Source: Porticoccaceae bacterium (lineage in GTDB: Bacteria > Pseudomonadota > Gammaproteobacteria > Pseudomonadales > Porticoccaceae). From it: a DNA stretch of 35,703 nucleotides. The stretch spans positions 1-35,703 of the forward strand of contig PCCK01000094.1 in the NCBI GenBank assembly GCA_002731695.1, written 5' to 3'. Positions 1-8,531 of the stretch are shown here, one piece after another (the stretch's first letter is position 1; every line of letters begins with the position of its first letter). The notes under the pieces were generated by a model. It had not been told where the DNA came from. It did no database searches and saw only the letters and a list, made by a program, of their open reading frames with translations. The translations under genes were made by a program, and so were the position numbers.

Positions 1-21
1 GAAGGTCAGTGAGGTGTAATT

Positions 22-112
22 TGGCGGAGAGAGAGGGATTCGAACCCTCGATACGCGATTAACGTATACACACTTTCCAGGCGTGCGCCTTCAGCCACTC
101 GGCCACCTCTCC
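22..112 (-). tRNA. tRNA-Ser (anticodon GGA)
   Basis: On the minus strand a 91-nt serine tRNA can be folded. The 7-bp acceptor stem pairs GGAGAGG with TCTCTCC, with a closing G-U. The D-arm contains CCGAGTGGCTGAAGG, the anticodon loop reads CTGGAAA (anticodon GGA, for UCC/UCU codons), and the T-arm contains GGTTCGAATCC. The long variable arm between the anticodon and T stems (TATACGTTAATCGCGTATCG) is the class II feature typical of serine tRNAs. The discriminator base is G and the CCA end is encoded (positions 22-24). The sequence closely resembles enterobacterial tRNA-Ser(GGA). It lies downstream of queF on the same strand, about 110 bp away. Queuosine does not modify serine tRNAs, so the proximity is probably not functional. 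Confidence 0.97.
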
Positions 113-223
113 GAAATCGTCCTTTGCCATATTATTAAGAACGGGAGAGCACTCTAAAGAAAACTTTGTTCAAAAGCAATATGACCTCTCAGGATGAATT
201 GAGCACACGTGGTTATTCAGTTA

Positions 224-1039
224 TCACTGCCTAGTCTCTCGAATTCTTGGCGGATATTTTCCAGAATTCGTCCTGTAGGGATTAATGTCTAAGCCACCTC
301 GCCGCAAGAAACGCGCCCAAACTGTAAGCTCAGTCGGGCTGCAGTAATTCAGAATGTCACAAAAAATCCGCTCAACACATTGCTCGTGAAAATCACTATG
401 CTCTCGAAATGAAATTATATATCGGAAAAGAGTATCACGATCAATTGATCGTCCTCGATACATTACATAAACGGAGGCCCAATCGGGCTGAGAGGTAACT
501 GGACACTTTGTGCGAAGCAAATGAGAAAATAATATTTCACTAATTGTTCTACGACCCTTTGTTCTTAATATTTGCGGGGTAGGACCATAATTTATTGGTT
601 CAACTCTGTGATCATCAAGACAATATCCTTTCTGTGTTTCAATAGGATATTCTTTCCTAAATTTATCTAAAGTAAAGAGTTTAACATTAACAGCTCCTCC
701 AGTGGCCGTAGAGAGCTCTGACCGAATTTTCGCGGCCACTGCGTGACCATTCTCAAGTTTTTTATTGTAAAAGCTGTTCAAATATAATTTCAAAGACTTA
801 GATTCAATTATATTTTTGCTCTCACATGCAACACTAATATCGGCAATAGCTAATTTTGGCATACCATCTCGATCCAACCAAGCTAGTTCATATGCTGTCC
901 AAAAATCGGTTCCTGAAAACGGGACATCATTCATTGGGAGTGACCTTCTCGCTTCAGCTCGAGCTATTGGATTTAAGATTGAGGCTCCAACATCATTATC
1001 GGAGACAATCTGTTTTCCTAGCTGAGTAACTTGATACAT
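224..1039 (-). CDS. queF: NADPH-dependent 7-cyano-7-deazaguanine reductase QueF (long type)
   Basis: QueF reduces the nitrile preQ0 to preQ1 with two NADPH in the cytoplasmic queuosine pathway. The protein (271 aa from the ATG at 1039) is collinear with the E. coli long form of about 282 aa. The visible family signatures are the ESKSLKLYLNSF block near residues 79-90, the catalytic Cys179 in KCPVTSQPDW followed by Asp186, the FHEQCVERIF block with the His218-Glu219 pair, and the C-terminal RRGGLDINP. The start is ambiguous. A GTG at 1045 overlaps the TAG stop of yadH by one base and would add two residues; no clear Shine-Dalgarno decides between the two. The gene follows yadG-yadH so tightly that the three are probably co-transcribed. 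The tunnel-fold enzyme is certain by motif; the link with the exporter is only positional. Confidence 0.96.
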   Translation of the reverse strand: MYQVTQLGKQIVSDNDVGASILNPIARAEARRSLPMNDVPFSGTDFWTAYELAWLDRDGMPKLAIADISVACESKNIIESKSLKLYLNSFYNKKLENGHAVAAKIRSELSTATGGAVNVKLFTLDKFRKEYPIETQKGYCLDDHRVEPINYGPTPQILRTKGRRTISEILFSHLLRTKCPVTSQPDWASVYVMYRGRSIDRDTLFRYIISFREHSDFHEQCVERIFCDILNYCSPTELTVWARFLRRGGLDINPYRTNSGKYPPRIRETRQ

Positions 1040-1044
1040 ACACA

Positions 1045-1818
1045 CTAGCTTCGAAGCCTTGGACTATCACGCAATAATTTTAAAGAAGTTAAAAACAGTA
1101 CCAAAGTAAACAAACACACCATTGTAAATGCCCAAGAAATATCAATATCGGTCACCCCTGAAAAACCAAACCTAAATGTATTAACCATATAAAGTATTGG
1201 ATTAATCAGCGAGACATTGGCCCAAAATTCATTGAGTAGGCTCGTCGAGTAAAAGACGCCTCCTAAGTATATTAAAGGTGTAAGCACAAAATTGGGAATC
1301 ACAGAGATGTCATCAAAGCTATCCGCGTAAATAGCATTTAAGAATCCGGCAACCGAAAACATCATGGATGTCAGCAGAATAATAGCCAATGCGATCATTG
1401 GACTAAAAATAGAGAGATCTGTAAAAAAAAGAGAAACTAAAGATACTATCAGGCCAACTAATAAACCCCTCGCCATTCCACCCACGATATATCCGGTTAA
1501 AATGATAAAATTAGGAGTTGGAGAGACCATGAGCTCTTCAATATTACGTTGGAACTTCGACCCATAGAATGATGATACAACGTTACCATATGAGTTTGTA
1601 ATAACTGATAGCATGATTAATCCGGGCGCAACAAACTGGCTATATGGGAGTCCCTGCATTGAACCGATTCTTGACCCAATTACATTTCCGAAGATCAGAA
1701 AAAAAAGTGCCATAGTAACAACTGGCGGAATAATTGTTTGAGGCCAAATTCGCAGAAATCTCCTGACCTCCCTAATCACTATAGTCATAAACGCAATCCA
1801 TATTTCATATCGGTTCAT
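1045..1818 (-). CDS. yadH: ABC-2 type transporter permease (YadH-like)
   Basis: This is the membrane subunit of an ABC-2 family exporter in the inner membrane. The 257-aa protein has about six hydrophobic segments and closely follows E. coli YadH in length and in blocks such as RIWPQTIIPPVVTMALFFLI near residues 23-42, FQRNIEELMVSPTPN in the first cytoplasmic loop region, FDDISVIPNFVLTPLIYLGG, and a C-terminal GLRS-like end (RLRS). It starts at an ATG three bases after the yadG stop, and its own TAG touches the queF start, so the order yadG-yadH-queF looks like one operon. The substrate of YadGH is not established; related two-component ABC-2 systems export drugs, lipids or polysaccharide. 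The family assignment is firm and the function inferred. Confidence 0.93.
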   Translation of the reverse strand: MNRYEIWIAFMTIVIREVRRFLRIWPQTIIPPVVTMALFFLIFGNVIGSRIGSMQGLPYSQFVAPGLIMLSVITNSYGNVVSSFYGSKFQRNIEELMVSPTPNFIILTGYIVGGMARGLLVGLIVSLVSLFFTDLSIFSPMIALAIILLTSMMFSVAGFLNAIYADSFDDISVIPNFVLTPLIYLGGVFYSTSLLNEFWANVSLINPILYMVNTFRFGFSGVTDIDISWAFTMVCLFTLVLFLTSLKLLRDSPRLRS

Positions 1819-1821
1819 TAC

Positions 1822-2757
1822 TTAGTTTTCCCCACTTTTCTCAATAATTTTCAAAAACAACTCCTCAAGACGATTAGTTTTGTGGCTCATGCTTACCACC
1901 TCTATTGACTGATCATTCAGGCCCACGATTAATGAGTTAATTGTTTGGTGCCTCAACACATCCACTTCGATCACATGATCATCGACTTTACGTATTGGAT
2001 AATCTGAGACACTGGGTACGAACGATAATTTATCCTTCACATCAACAGTAAAAGTTTGAACCCGTAGTTGTCTTACTAATGACTTGACACTGGTATTTTG
2101 GACTATCCGACCATGATCAATAATAGCCACGTTGCGACAAAGATTTTCTGCTTCCTCAAGATAATGTGTTGTAAGGATAATCGTCGTGCCTGCTTCATTT
2201 ATTTCTTGCAAAAATTCCCACATTGATCGTCGCAATTCAATATCAACACCTGCAGTGGGCTCATCAAGTATTAATAACCTGGGACTATGGATGAGAGCAC
2301 GTGCAATCATCAAACGTCGTTTCATACCCCCTGAGAGCGTCCGTGAGGACTCACCTCGTTTATCCCATAAACCGAGTAATGTTAGATATTCCCTGGCTTT
2401 TTTTAATGCAACCCTCCTTGTTATACCAAAATAACCCGCTTGGGTGACAAGGATATCAATTGGTCTTTCAAACTGATTAAAATTAAATTCCTGAGGGACA
2501 ATGCCTATCATTTTTTTTGCACTCGAGAAATCAATATCGGTGTCATGGCCAAAAATCTTAACTACTCCGCTAGTCTTGCGTATTAACGAGCATATGATGC
2601 CGATGGTGGTCGATTTCCCTGCACCATTTGGCCCCAACAATGCAAAAAAGTCTCCAGATTCCACCTCAAGGTTTATACCACTCAAGGCCTTGAAACCATT
2701 CTCATAGAGTTTGCTTAATTCACGAAGTGTTAAAGCTGAATTTTTTTGCTTTATCAT
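1822..2757 (-). CDS. yadG: ABC-2 type transporter ATP-binding protein (YadG-like)
   Basis: This is the cytoplasmic ATPase partner of the YadH-like permease. The 311-aa protein has Walker [10 protein letters not shown] at residues 42-50, the Q-loop IVPQEF near 85-90, the ABC signature LSGGMKRR at 140-147, Walker [13 protein letters not shown] at 160-171, and the switch His in [13 protein letters not shown] near residue 198. A C-terminal extension of about 90 residues follows the nucleotide-binding fold, as in drug-exporter (CcmA/YadG) ATPases. The ATG at 2757 begins the first gene of the yadG-yadH-queF unit. A 102-bp divergent spacer separates it from ogt, and AT-rich -10-like sequences lie in that spacer. 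Confidence 0.94.
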   Translation of the reverse strand: MIKQKNSALTLRELSKLYENGFKALSGINLEVESGDFFALLGPNGAGKSTTIGIICSLIRKTSGVVKIFGHDTDIDFSSAKKMIGIVPQEFNFNQFERPIDILVTQAGYFGITRRVALKKAREYLTLLGLWDKRGESSRTLSGGMKRRLMIARALIHSPRLLILDEPTAGVDIELRRSMWEFLQEINEAGTTIILTTHYLEEAENLCRNVAIIDHGRIVQNTSVKSLVRQLRVQTFTVDVKDKLSFVPSVSDYPIRKVDDHVIEVDVLRHQTINSLIVGLNDQSIEVVSMSHKTNRLEELFLKIIEKSGEN

Positions 2758-2845
2758 ATCAAAGATACAATAGACAATATAATATCACTTTATGACTAAC
2801 CACTGTCTTGATACCTCAGGTAGAATTCAAGATCGTCAAGAAATA

Positions 2846-2851
2846 TATAAT
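2846..2851 (+). promoter_or_regulatory. Probable -10 box for ogt (near-leaderless)
   Basis: A perfect TATAAT lies eight bases before the ATG of the alkyltransferase gene. No Shine-Dalgarno sequence is visible between them. If used, transcription would start at or within two bases of the ATG, giving a leaderless or almost leaderless mRNA. The matching -35 region (near 2823-2828, GAATTC) is poor, so this is only suggestive. Confidence 0.4.
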
Positions 2852-2859
2852 CCCGTTAA

Positions 2860-3384
2860 ATGCAGATTAAAATTCTCTCGCCGCTAGGTCCAATATCACT
2901 TGCTTCTTTTGAGGGCAAGATAACTCGATTACAATTCATAAGGCAACGAGTTCCTCATCCTAACATCAAAAATAGAGATTCAACCGCAAGAGATTCATTA
3001 ATTATACAGCAGGCAAGGCTGCAACTGCTCGAGTATTTTAATGGGAAAAGACAAGAATTTAATCTTCCATTGTTCCTGCAAGGAACTGAATTTCAGAATG
3101 ACGCATGGACCATCATCAAAGAGATTCCCTATGGCGAGACTCGTTCTTACACGTGGCAATGCGACGCTATAAAAAGGCCCAGAGGACAAAGAGCTGTGGG
3201 AGCTGCCAATAGTAAAAATCCACTGCCTATTTTTATTCCTTGCCATCGTATAATAGCTAAGAATGGTGCGTTAAAAAGCTATATCGGCGGCGCAAATGTT
3301 AAGAAGCGACTTCTATTACACGAAAAATTTTTTAATTCCCAAAAAAACACCGGTTTACCTTTGGATGAATCGTTCTCTAGATAA
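2860..3384 (+). CDS. ogt: Methylated-DNA--protein-cysteine S-methyltransferase
   Basis: This suicide repair protein transfers the methyl group of O6-methylguanine to its own cysteine. The 174-aa protein has an N-terminal ribonuclease-like region and a C-terminal DNA-binding/active-site domain. The diagnostic segment runs from RAVGAANSKNP (helix-turn-helix with the Arg finger, near residue 111) to the active-site IPCHRII with Cys128. The downstream motif reads LKSYIGG where most relatives have LxGYxGG. It is a stand-alone protein without an Ada regulatory domain, so an Ogt-like rather than Ada-like name is preferred. It is followed 40 bp downstream by a DUF2062 gene on the same strand. A short TCTAGA-rich dyad overlaps its stop codon (about 3371-3392) but has no T-run, so it is not a clear terminator. 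Confidence 0.93.
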   Translation: MQIKILSPLGPISLASFEGKITRLQFIRQRVPHPNIKNRDSTARDSLIIQQARLQLLEYFNGKRQEFNLPLFLQGTEFQNDAWTIIKEIPYGETRSYTWQCDAIKRPRGQRAVGAANSKNPLPIFIPCHRIIAKNGALKSYIGGANVKKRLLLHEKFFNSQKNTGLPLDESFSR

Positions 3385-3424
3385 AGTCTAGAACGATAAA
3401 AAACGGTAACAAGGCACAAAAATA

Positions 3425-3970
3425 ATGCCAAGAAAAACTTTGCATAGACTGCTACCAAACATAAACGAGGTCCTAAAAAGATCAAAAGTAAAATGGCTAA
3501 AGTCGCTAGCAAGTGATCGAAATCTGTTACAGATAAATCGTCACTCGGTATCTATTGCTGTATTTATTGGTATTTTCACAGCCTTTATACCTATTCCTGG
3601 GCAGACGATAGTCGTATTTGCAATGTCCTTTTGGATTCGTGCAAATTTACCTATAGCGGTAGCCATTGTCTGGCTCAGTAATCCGATCACTATACCGCCA
3701 CTCTTTTACTTAACTTACCAACTAGGTTCGTTTCTAACAGGTGCCGAGCCAATCGATTTTAGAATTACCACAAGTTGGGAATGGTTTTTCACTGTGGGAG
3801 AGAAAATATTGGTACCACTTATGATAGGAGGCGCTATTACAGGTCTAATCTGCGGCACCATCGGCTATTTTTTGGTGCTTCAATTCTGGCGTTTTAAAGT
3901 AAAAAAAAATTGGCAACACCGCGTCATTCAAAGGAGAACTACTAAAAAAAATAACACAACCATTAATTAA
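3425..3970 (+). CDS. DUF2062 family inner-membrane protein
   Basis: A 181-aa protein of the DUF2062 family, whose function is not established. The family hallmark is visible: an N-terminal basic region, then LQINRHSVSIAVFIGIFTAF (about residues 38-57), the IPIPGQT turn, a second hydrophobic stretch, and VWLSNPITIPPLFYLTYQLG. A last membrane segment lies near residues 127-155, followed by a strongly basic tail. It starts at an ATG at 3425 with AAGG upstream at somewhat long spacing. Its 3' end overlaps the convergent lolE gene by four bases. DUF2062 genes are commonly found beside lolCDE and comEC in gammaproteobacteria, which fits this placement and suggests an envelope role, but nothing more can be said from the sequence. 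Confidence 0.88.
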   Translation: MPRKTLHRLLPNINEVLKRSKVKWLKSLASDRNLLQINRHSVSIAVFIGIFTAFIPIPGQTIVVFAMSFWIRANLPIAVAIVWLSNPITIPPLFYLTYQLGSFLTGAEPIDFRITTSWEWFFTVGEKILVPLMIGGAITGLICGTIGYFLVLQFWRFKVKKNWQHRVIQRRTTKKNNTTIN

Positions 3971-5196
3971 TATCGAAGCTCTTCGGCCGGCGCTACACCA
4001 TTCGCCCTCATTGCCGGATACAAACACGCCGCAGCATTCAATGCTGCCGCTGCAAAACTTATAATTATAATATCCACAACTCTGAGGTCGACCGGAACGT
4101 AGTCTATTGGGTACACGCTAGTATCTAAAAAACTCTCTTGAGAGAAATTCGCAAAAAACTTGATCAAATCCGCGAGATATACTGTACTTAAGCCGCCTAG
4201 AAAAACACCAACACCAATTCCAAGCAAGCTTATAATAGTGCCTTGGGCCAAAAATATACGGGTAATAGATACTCTGGACAGTCCTAAAGTCTGGAGAATC
4301 GCTATTTCTCGGCGCTTATTGATAACCGTCATCATCAGCATTGAAATGATATTAAAGGCAGCAATTGCAACAATCAAAAAAACCAAAAGGCCCACCATAT
4401 TTCTCGATAATTGGATAGCTTGATAAAGATTTCCGTGGGTCTGAAACCAATCCTGAAATCCATAACCATTTGGGAGTAGCCTTAGCAACTCATATCCGAG
4501 ATCTCTCGCCATGAAGGGGTCATCAATTTGGATTCTTAATCCAGTTATCATGCCATCCAAACCTAATACCTCCGCCACCTGATCTAAATTTCCGATGGCA
4601 AGAACTTGGTCCAATTCAGTATGCGTTAAAAATATTCCAGACACCTTGAAGTAGTTAATAGCCACACCTGTCAGCACATTTCCGGGAAAAATAAATCGTA
4701 CAAAATCTCCCTCAGAAACGCCCAGACTGTCGGCAATTGGCCGTGACAAAAGTATCTCGTCATTTAACGGAACCGCCAGACTCTCCTCAGAAAATAGTTC
4801 AAAAAAACTCAAGGGCATTTGCTTTTCACTAACTCCTAAAAATCTTACCGCTTGCGTACTCCCGCCTGCGAAGAGCAATCCGCTCGATTCAGTATAGGGA
4901 CTCACTTCTATTACGTTATCGACATCACTTAGTTCGCTAATATGGGCCCTCCAGTTAGTATGGCCCGATTTATTTACCAAAACCAAATGAGGCACGACCT
5001 TCAAGATCTTTTGTCTTAATTCACGCTCAAATCCATTCATTACGGATGTAACCAGTATCAACAGTGCTACCCCAATAACCAATCCCGCAATAGCTAAAAA
5101 TGATATAAATGACACTAAACTATCTTTAGATCGCCCAGGAAAGGTATAACGCAGTCCAATGTAGATTGACAAAGGTTTAAACAATTTTCTCACCAT
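3967..5196 (-). CDS. lolE: Lipoprotein-releasing ABC transporter permease LolE
   Basis: One of two membrane subunits of LolCDE, which extracts mature lipoproteins from the inner membrane and passes them to LolA. The 409-aa protein has the MacB/FtsX-type layout: a first membrane helix near residues 25-50 (ending VTSVMNGFERELR), a large periplasmic domain, then three helices in the C-terminal third. The family block AIAAFNIISMLMMTV precedes the third-from-last region, followed by NKRREIAILQTLGL. The C-terminus PAEELRY is typical. The ATG lies 20 bp inside the end of lolD. The gene is called LolE by position (third in lolC-lolD-lolE), although the EIAILQTLGL motif is more LolC-like, so the C/E label carries some uncertainty. 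Confidence 0.87.
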   Translation of the reverse strand: MVRKLFKPLSIYIGLRYTFPGRSKDSLVSFISFLAIAGLVIGVALLILVTSVMNGFERELRQKILKVVPHLVLVNKSGHTNWRAHISELSDVDNVIEVSPYTESSGLLFAGGSTQAVRFLGVSEKQMPLSFFELFSEESLAVPLNDEILLSRPIADSLGVSEGDFVRFIFPGNVLTGVAINYFKVSGIFLTHTELDQVLAIGNLDQVAEVLGLDGMITGLRIQIDDPFMARDLGYELLRLLPNGYGFQDWFQTHGNLYQAIQLSRNMVGLLVFLIVAIAAFNIISMLMMTVINKRREIAILQTLGLSRVSITRIFLAQGTIISLLGIGVGVFLGGLSTVYLADLIKFFANFSQESFLDTSVYPIDYVPVDLRVVDIIIISFAAAALNAAACLYPAMRANGVAPAEELRY

Positions 5197-5872
5197 CGCC
5201 GAAATTCAGGCAATCGAGTTGAACAATACGATCCATACGATTAGCAACTATTACGTCGTGCGTCACTACCACAAAAGAAATTTTCATATCATCATTGACC
5301 TCGGCAAGAAGATCCAGAATAGACTCAGTGTTAGCAGTATCCAAATTTCCAGTAGGCTCATCCATGAGCACTACCGACGGATGAGTAACCAACGCTCTTG
5401 CAATCGCCACGCGCTGCCGTTCTCCACCTGACAGAGAAGATGGGGTATGGTCTACCCGACTTCCTAAGCTCACCCTATGCAGGAGATCTAAAGCTCGATT
5501 TCTAGCATCAAAAACGGTGGCTTTTCCAATCAACGCTGGTAACGCTACGTTTTCAAGAGCACTGAATTCAGCCAAAAGATGATGAAATTGATAAACAAAT
5601 CCAACGTGCTTATTACGCCAAGAAGCCTGAGCTGATGGATCTAATTCTCCCCAAGCCACACCGCAGACTCTAACCACACCGCGTGAGGGTTGATCGAGAC
5701 CTCCGCACAAATTAAGTAATGTCGTTTTACCCGAACCTGACGCGCCCATGATCGCTACTTTCTCTCCCTCCATAATCTCAAAATTAAATTCCTTTAACAC
5801 TGCGATCTCTTCAGATCCCTGAGAGTAAGATTTAGAGAGCCCTATCGCTTTTAAAACTATATTACAACTCAT
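5177..5872 (-). CDS. lolD: Lipoprotein-releasing ABC transporter ATP-binding protein LolD
   Basis: The ATPase of LolCDE, bound to the cytoplasmic face of LolC and LolE. Starting at the ATG at 5872 gives 231 aa, close to the 233 aa of E. coli LolD. The frame can be extended upstream, but that would overlap most of the lolC tail. Motifs are Walker A GASGSGKT at 43-50, the Q-loop YQFHHLL at 94-100 (the Lol-type FHHLL sequence), the signature LSGGERQR at 147-154, Walker B VVLMDEPTGNLD at 167-178, and the switch His in VVVTHD. The start overlaps the lolC stop by 11 bp and the end overlaps lolE by 20 bp, which indicates translational coupling across the operon. Confidence 0.95.
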   Translation of the reverse strand: MSCNIVLKAIGLSKSYSQGSEEIAVLKEFNFEIMEGEKVAIMGASGSGKTTLLNLCGGLDQPSRGVVRVCGVAWGELDPSAQASWRNKHVGFVYQFHHLLAEFSALENVALPALIGKATVFDARNRALDLLHRVSLGSRVDHTPSSLSGGERQRVAIARALVTHPSVVLMDEPTGNLDTANTESILDLLAEVNDDMKISFVVVTHDVIVANRMDRIVQLDCLNFGDGEKIV

Positions 5873-7109
5873 GTCGCAGAGCCTCAGAGGGAACAATCCT
5901 ACTTGCCTGCCATGCCGGATAAAGCGAGGCTGATATACAGAGTAAAAACGCTGTAGACGCAACTAATAGTACGTCTGAAATGAGGATCTTTGAGGGTAAA
6001 ACATTTATTAAGTACACAGAGGGGTCAAATAAATGCATATCCATAAGGGTCTCTAAATTTGTAAGCAACAGCCCTATATTCTTAGAGAGAAGACACCCAA
6101 ATAAAATTCCCAACAGAATGCCGATTGAACCTACCACAATTCCCTGAACCAAAAAGATTTTCATAATTGTTGCGGGACTTGCACCAAAAGCGCGCAAGAC
6201 GGCGATATCCGATCTTTTTGTCGACACCATTAAAGTTAAACTGGCAACAATATTAAAGGCCGCGACCGCGACTATAACACTTAATAATAAGCTCATAACC
6301 CTCTTCTCCATCTTCATCGCCTCGAAAAAACTTCCCATTTCATCCTGCCATGAGCGCCAAACCGTATCGTCAGAAAATAAAGGTGTCATAGTTTTAATTT
6401 GAGAGGCAACAGTAAATGGATCCGCAAGATGTATTTGTAACCCACTGTAACCGTCATTTTGATTGAGCAAAGTAAGTAAATCTTTTCTATGCATGATCGA
6501 CGAAGACGCATCTACTTGAGCGCCTACTTGATAAATTCCTGCAACAACAGATGATTTAAAGCGAGGAAAAATTCCAATGGGAGTTATATTGATCTGAGGA
6601 AGAGTGATCTGAACTTTGTCTCCGACAAACAAACCCAATTTGCGAGCAACTTGACTGCCCACAAGAATATGAAACTTTCCCTCTTTAAAGTTTTCAAGGT
6701 CACCAAAGACTATGTTATCCTGAAAATCAAACGAAAATTTTTCTTTTGGATTGACTCCGCGTAACCTTACTCCGAGCTGGCGACCTTTGAATGATAACAT
6801 CACATCACTCTGCGCTAAAGGAACCACGGTCTCTATGCCATCCATATCAACAAGCCGATGTAAAACAGAGCGGTACTCAATCTCACTGTAGAACGTTGGT
6901 GGCTGGACCGTTATATGAGGGATTACTTGAAGCAAACGGCCCTTGATTTCTTGATCAAAACCATTCATAACCGACATTACAGTTATAAGCGCTGTCACAC
7001 CTAAGATCATTGCAATAATAGAGAAAAAAGAGGTGAACGTTAAGTACCCTTTGCGCCGAATGCTGAGGATGTAACGCAAACCGACGAAAAGATACACAGT
7101 CCTAAGCAT
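5862..7109 (-). CDS. lolC: Lipoprotein-releasing ABC transporter permease LolC
   Basis: The first gene of the lolCDE operon, 415 aa. It encodes an inner-membrane subunit with an N-terminal helix near residues 27-50 (ending MSVMNGFDQEIKGRL), a periplasmic domain that would bind LolA, and three C-terminal helices. The block AMKMEKRVMSLLLSVIVAVA, followed by AFNIVASLTLMV, closely matches E. coli LolC. The next motif, SDIAVLRAFGAS, and the DPSVYLINVLPSK segment are more like E. coli LolE. The C-terminus reads PSEALRHEL. Mixed signatures of this kind are consistent with organisms where LolC and LolE are less differentiated. The ATG at 7109 follows an AT-rich spacer of 113 bp from nqrM. Confidence 0.88.
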   Translation of the reverse strand: MLRTVYLFVGLRYILSIRRKGYLTFTSFFSIIAMILGVTALITVMSVMNGFDQEIKGRLLQVIPHITVQPPTFYSEIEYRSVLHRLVDMDGIETVVPLAQSDVMLSFKGRQLGVRLRGVNPKEKFSFDFQDNIVFGDLENFKEGKFHILVGSQVARKLGLFVGDKVQITLPQINITPIGIFPRFKSSVVAGIYQVGAQVDASSSIMHRKDLLTLLNQNDGYSGLQIHLADPFTVASQIKTMTPLFSDDTVWRSWQDEMGSFFEAMKMEKRVMSLLLSVIVAVAAFNIVASLTLMVSTKRSDIAVLRAFGASPATIMKIFLVQGIVVGSIGILLGILFGCLLSKNIGLLLTNLETLMDMHLFDPSVYLINVLPSKILISDVLLVASTAFLLCISASLYPAWQASRIVPSEALRHEL

Positions 7110-7222
7110 GGCCAGCTAACCTAACATGTAATATTTATATAGTACATCAAAAATGGATGGTAAATATGTCTGATATTTTTTTTTGAAATATCGAATTGAG
7201 TTGACTTAGGTGTTTGAAGGGA

Positions 7223-7423
7223 TCATAAGTTATGCTTTTCCATTGATGATTCACACTTTTTAACATCACCACCACATAGTTCACAGTGATACTCTGGCTC
7301 TCCAAGAGCGTTTCCCACACCGCCACATGAACCTGCTATTGGTTTCCCAGAGAATATAAATCCCACTGCCATTCCACAGAACAACAAAAGGAAAACAAAT
7401 ATACTAATAATTATCTCAGTCAA
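7223..7423 (-). CDS. nqrM: Na+-NQR maturation protein NqrM
   Basis: NqrM (DUF539) is needed to mature Na+-NQR, probably by delivering iron to the NqrD/NqrE centre. The 66-aa protein has one N-terminal membrane helix (about residues 4-24) and the family cysteine pattern: Cys33 in GSCGG, then Cys47, Cys50 and Cys57 in CELCGGDVKKC. An extra Cys16 lies in the helix. The start codon is TTG at 7423, supported by a strong Shine-Dalgarno (TAGGAG, eight bases upstream). It is the last gene of the nqr block, 40 bp after apbE, and a 6-bp-arm palindrome (CATTTA-GA-TAAATG, 7446-7459) lies in that gap. Both the family motif and the context agree. Confidence 0.95.
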   Translation of the reverse strand: MTEIIISIFVFLLLFCGMAVGFIFSGKPIAGSCGGVGNALGEPEYHCELCGGDVKKCESSMEKHNL

Positions 7424-7463
7424 AGTTATATCTCCTACACCCGCTCATTTAGATAAATGGATG

Positions 7464-8531
7464 TCACCCAGCCAGAGCTAAAATCGATTCCATTTCAATA
7501 CTTTTAAATGCCTCAAATCCCTTTACACCCCGAGTAATAATGTATAAAGCAATTCCCCTTTGATTCGCGATTGCCATCGCCTCCACTTGACCCATAATTA
7601 AAAACGCAGTGGACCAAGCATCCGCCTTTGCACAACTATCCATCACAACTGTCGCTGAAACAGTTGCGTGCTCAACAGGGTGACCATCTCTGGGGTCGAT
7701 TATGTGCGAATATCGCTTTCCCTCAAACTCAAAAAAGTTTCGATAATCTCCAGATGTGGCGAGTGCGCTATCTTTTAATTCCAACACACGCTCAACACCG
7801 CCCGTGATTTGGGGGACTTCGATAGCGACACGCCAGCGTTTCCCCCTCGGATTATCGCCGCTCACGCGAACTTCTCCACCAATCTCAACTAAATAGTCGG
7901 TCAAAGCAAGCATTTCTAATTGGTTAGCAACTAAATCAACGGCATAACCTTTTGCTATTCCGGATAAATCAATCCGCACATTACTGCTTTTCGCGAGCGA
8001 GTAGCCTTGTTCATCTGCGTTTAGCAAGACTGCGCCAAAACCAATCTTAGAAAGAGCACTCTGAATCTCCTCCGCAGACGGAATATGAGCATTGAGCGAT
8101 ACCTTGGGTCCAAATCCCCAAAGGTCTACCAATGGACCTACTGTGGGGTCAAAAAGTGAATCAGATGCCGTCCAAACCTCGCTACTCAGCGCCATCACCT
8201 TTGCGAAATCTGCAGATATTCTTACAGGCTCATTAACGGCCGTTACATTGAAAAGACTAAGCTCAGAATCACTCCGGTAAGTAGACATGGATCGATCGAC
8301 CGAATCGATCAAAGCGGCGATTTGATCCGGTAGATCAGCTGGCGCGGGTTGATCTGCAACCACGGTGACGCGGAACTGAGTACCAAGCTTTTCACCACTT
8401 ATTCTAATTATCTCAGGCTTCGAATCACACCCAGATAAAAAAACCAACACTGCTGCGCAGGCTAACCAACGAAAATTCTCGTTAGCTCGAGTAACACAAT
8501 TTGGTGTCTCAGCACTAACCACCGAAATCAT
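7464..8531 (-). CDS. apbE: FAD:protein FMN transferase ApbE (lipoprotein)
   Basis: ApbE transfers FMN from FAD onto a threonine in target proteins on the outer side of the inner membrane. Here the targets are NqrB and NqrC, encoded in the same operon. The 355-aa protein begins with a signal peptide and lipobox VFLSGC, giving a lipidated Cys35. Downstream motifs are [43 protein letters not shown] near residues 183-195, [10 protein letters not shown], and [11 protein letters not shown] near 277. The late Asp-rich segment [13 protein letters not shown] holds a conserved metal-binding region. The ATG lies 17 bp inside the end of nqrF, in another frame, so the two are translationally coupled. Confidence 0.95.
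   Translation of the reverse strand: MISVVSAETPNCVTRANENFRWLACAAVLVFLSGCDSKPEIIRISGEKLGTQFRVTVVADQPAPADLPDQIAALIDSVDRSMSTYRSDSELSLFNVTAVNEPVRISADFAKVMALSSEVWTASDSLFDPTVGPLVDLWGFGPKVSLNAHIPSAEEIQSALSKIGFGAVLLNADEQGYSLAKSSNVRIDLSGIAKGYAVDLVANQLEMLALTDYLVEIGGEVRVSGDNPRGKRWRVAIEVPQITGGVERVLELKDSALATSGDYRNFFEFEGKRYSHIIDPRDGHPVEHATVSATVVMDSCAKADAWSTAFLIMGQVEAMAIANQRGIALYIITRGVKGFEAFKSIEMESILALAG

Noticed and set aside
7172..7192. GATATTT/AAATATC dyad with a T-run after nqrM
   Set aside because: The stem is entirely A/T apart from the end pairs, and the long homopolymer creates the apparent symmetry; it is too weak to call a terminator.
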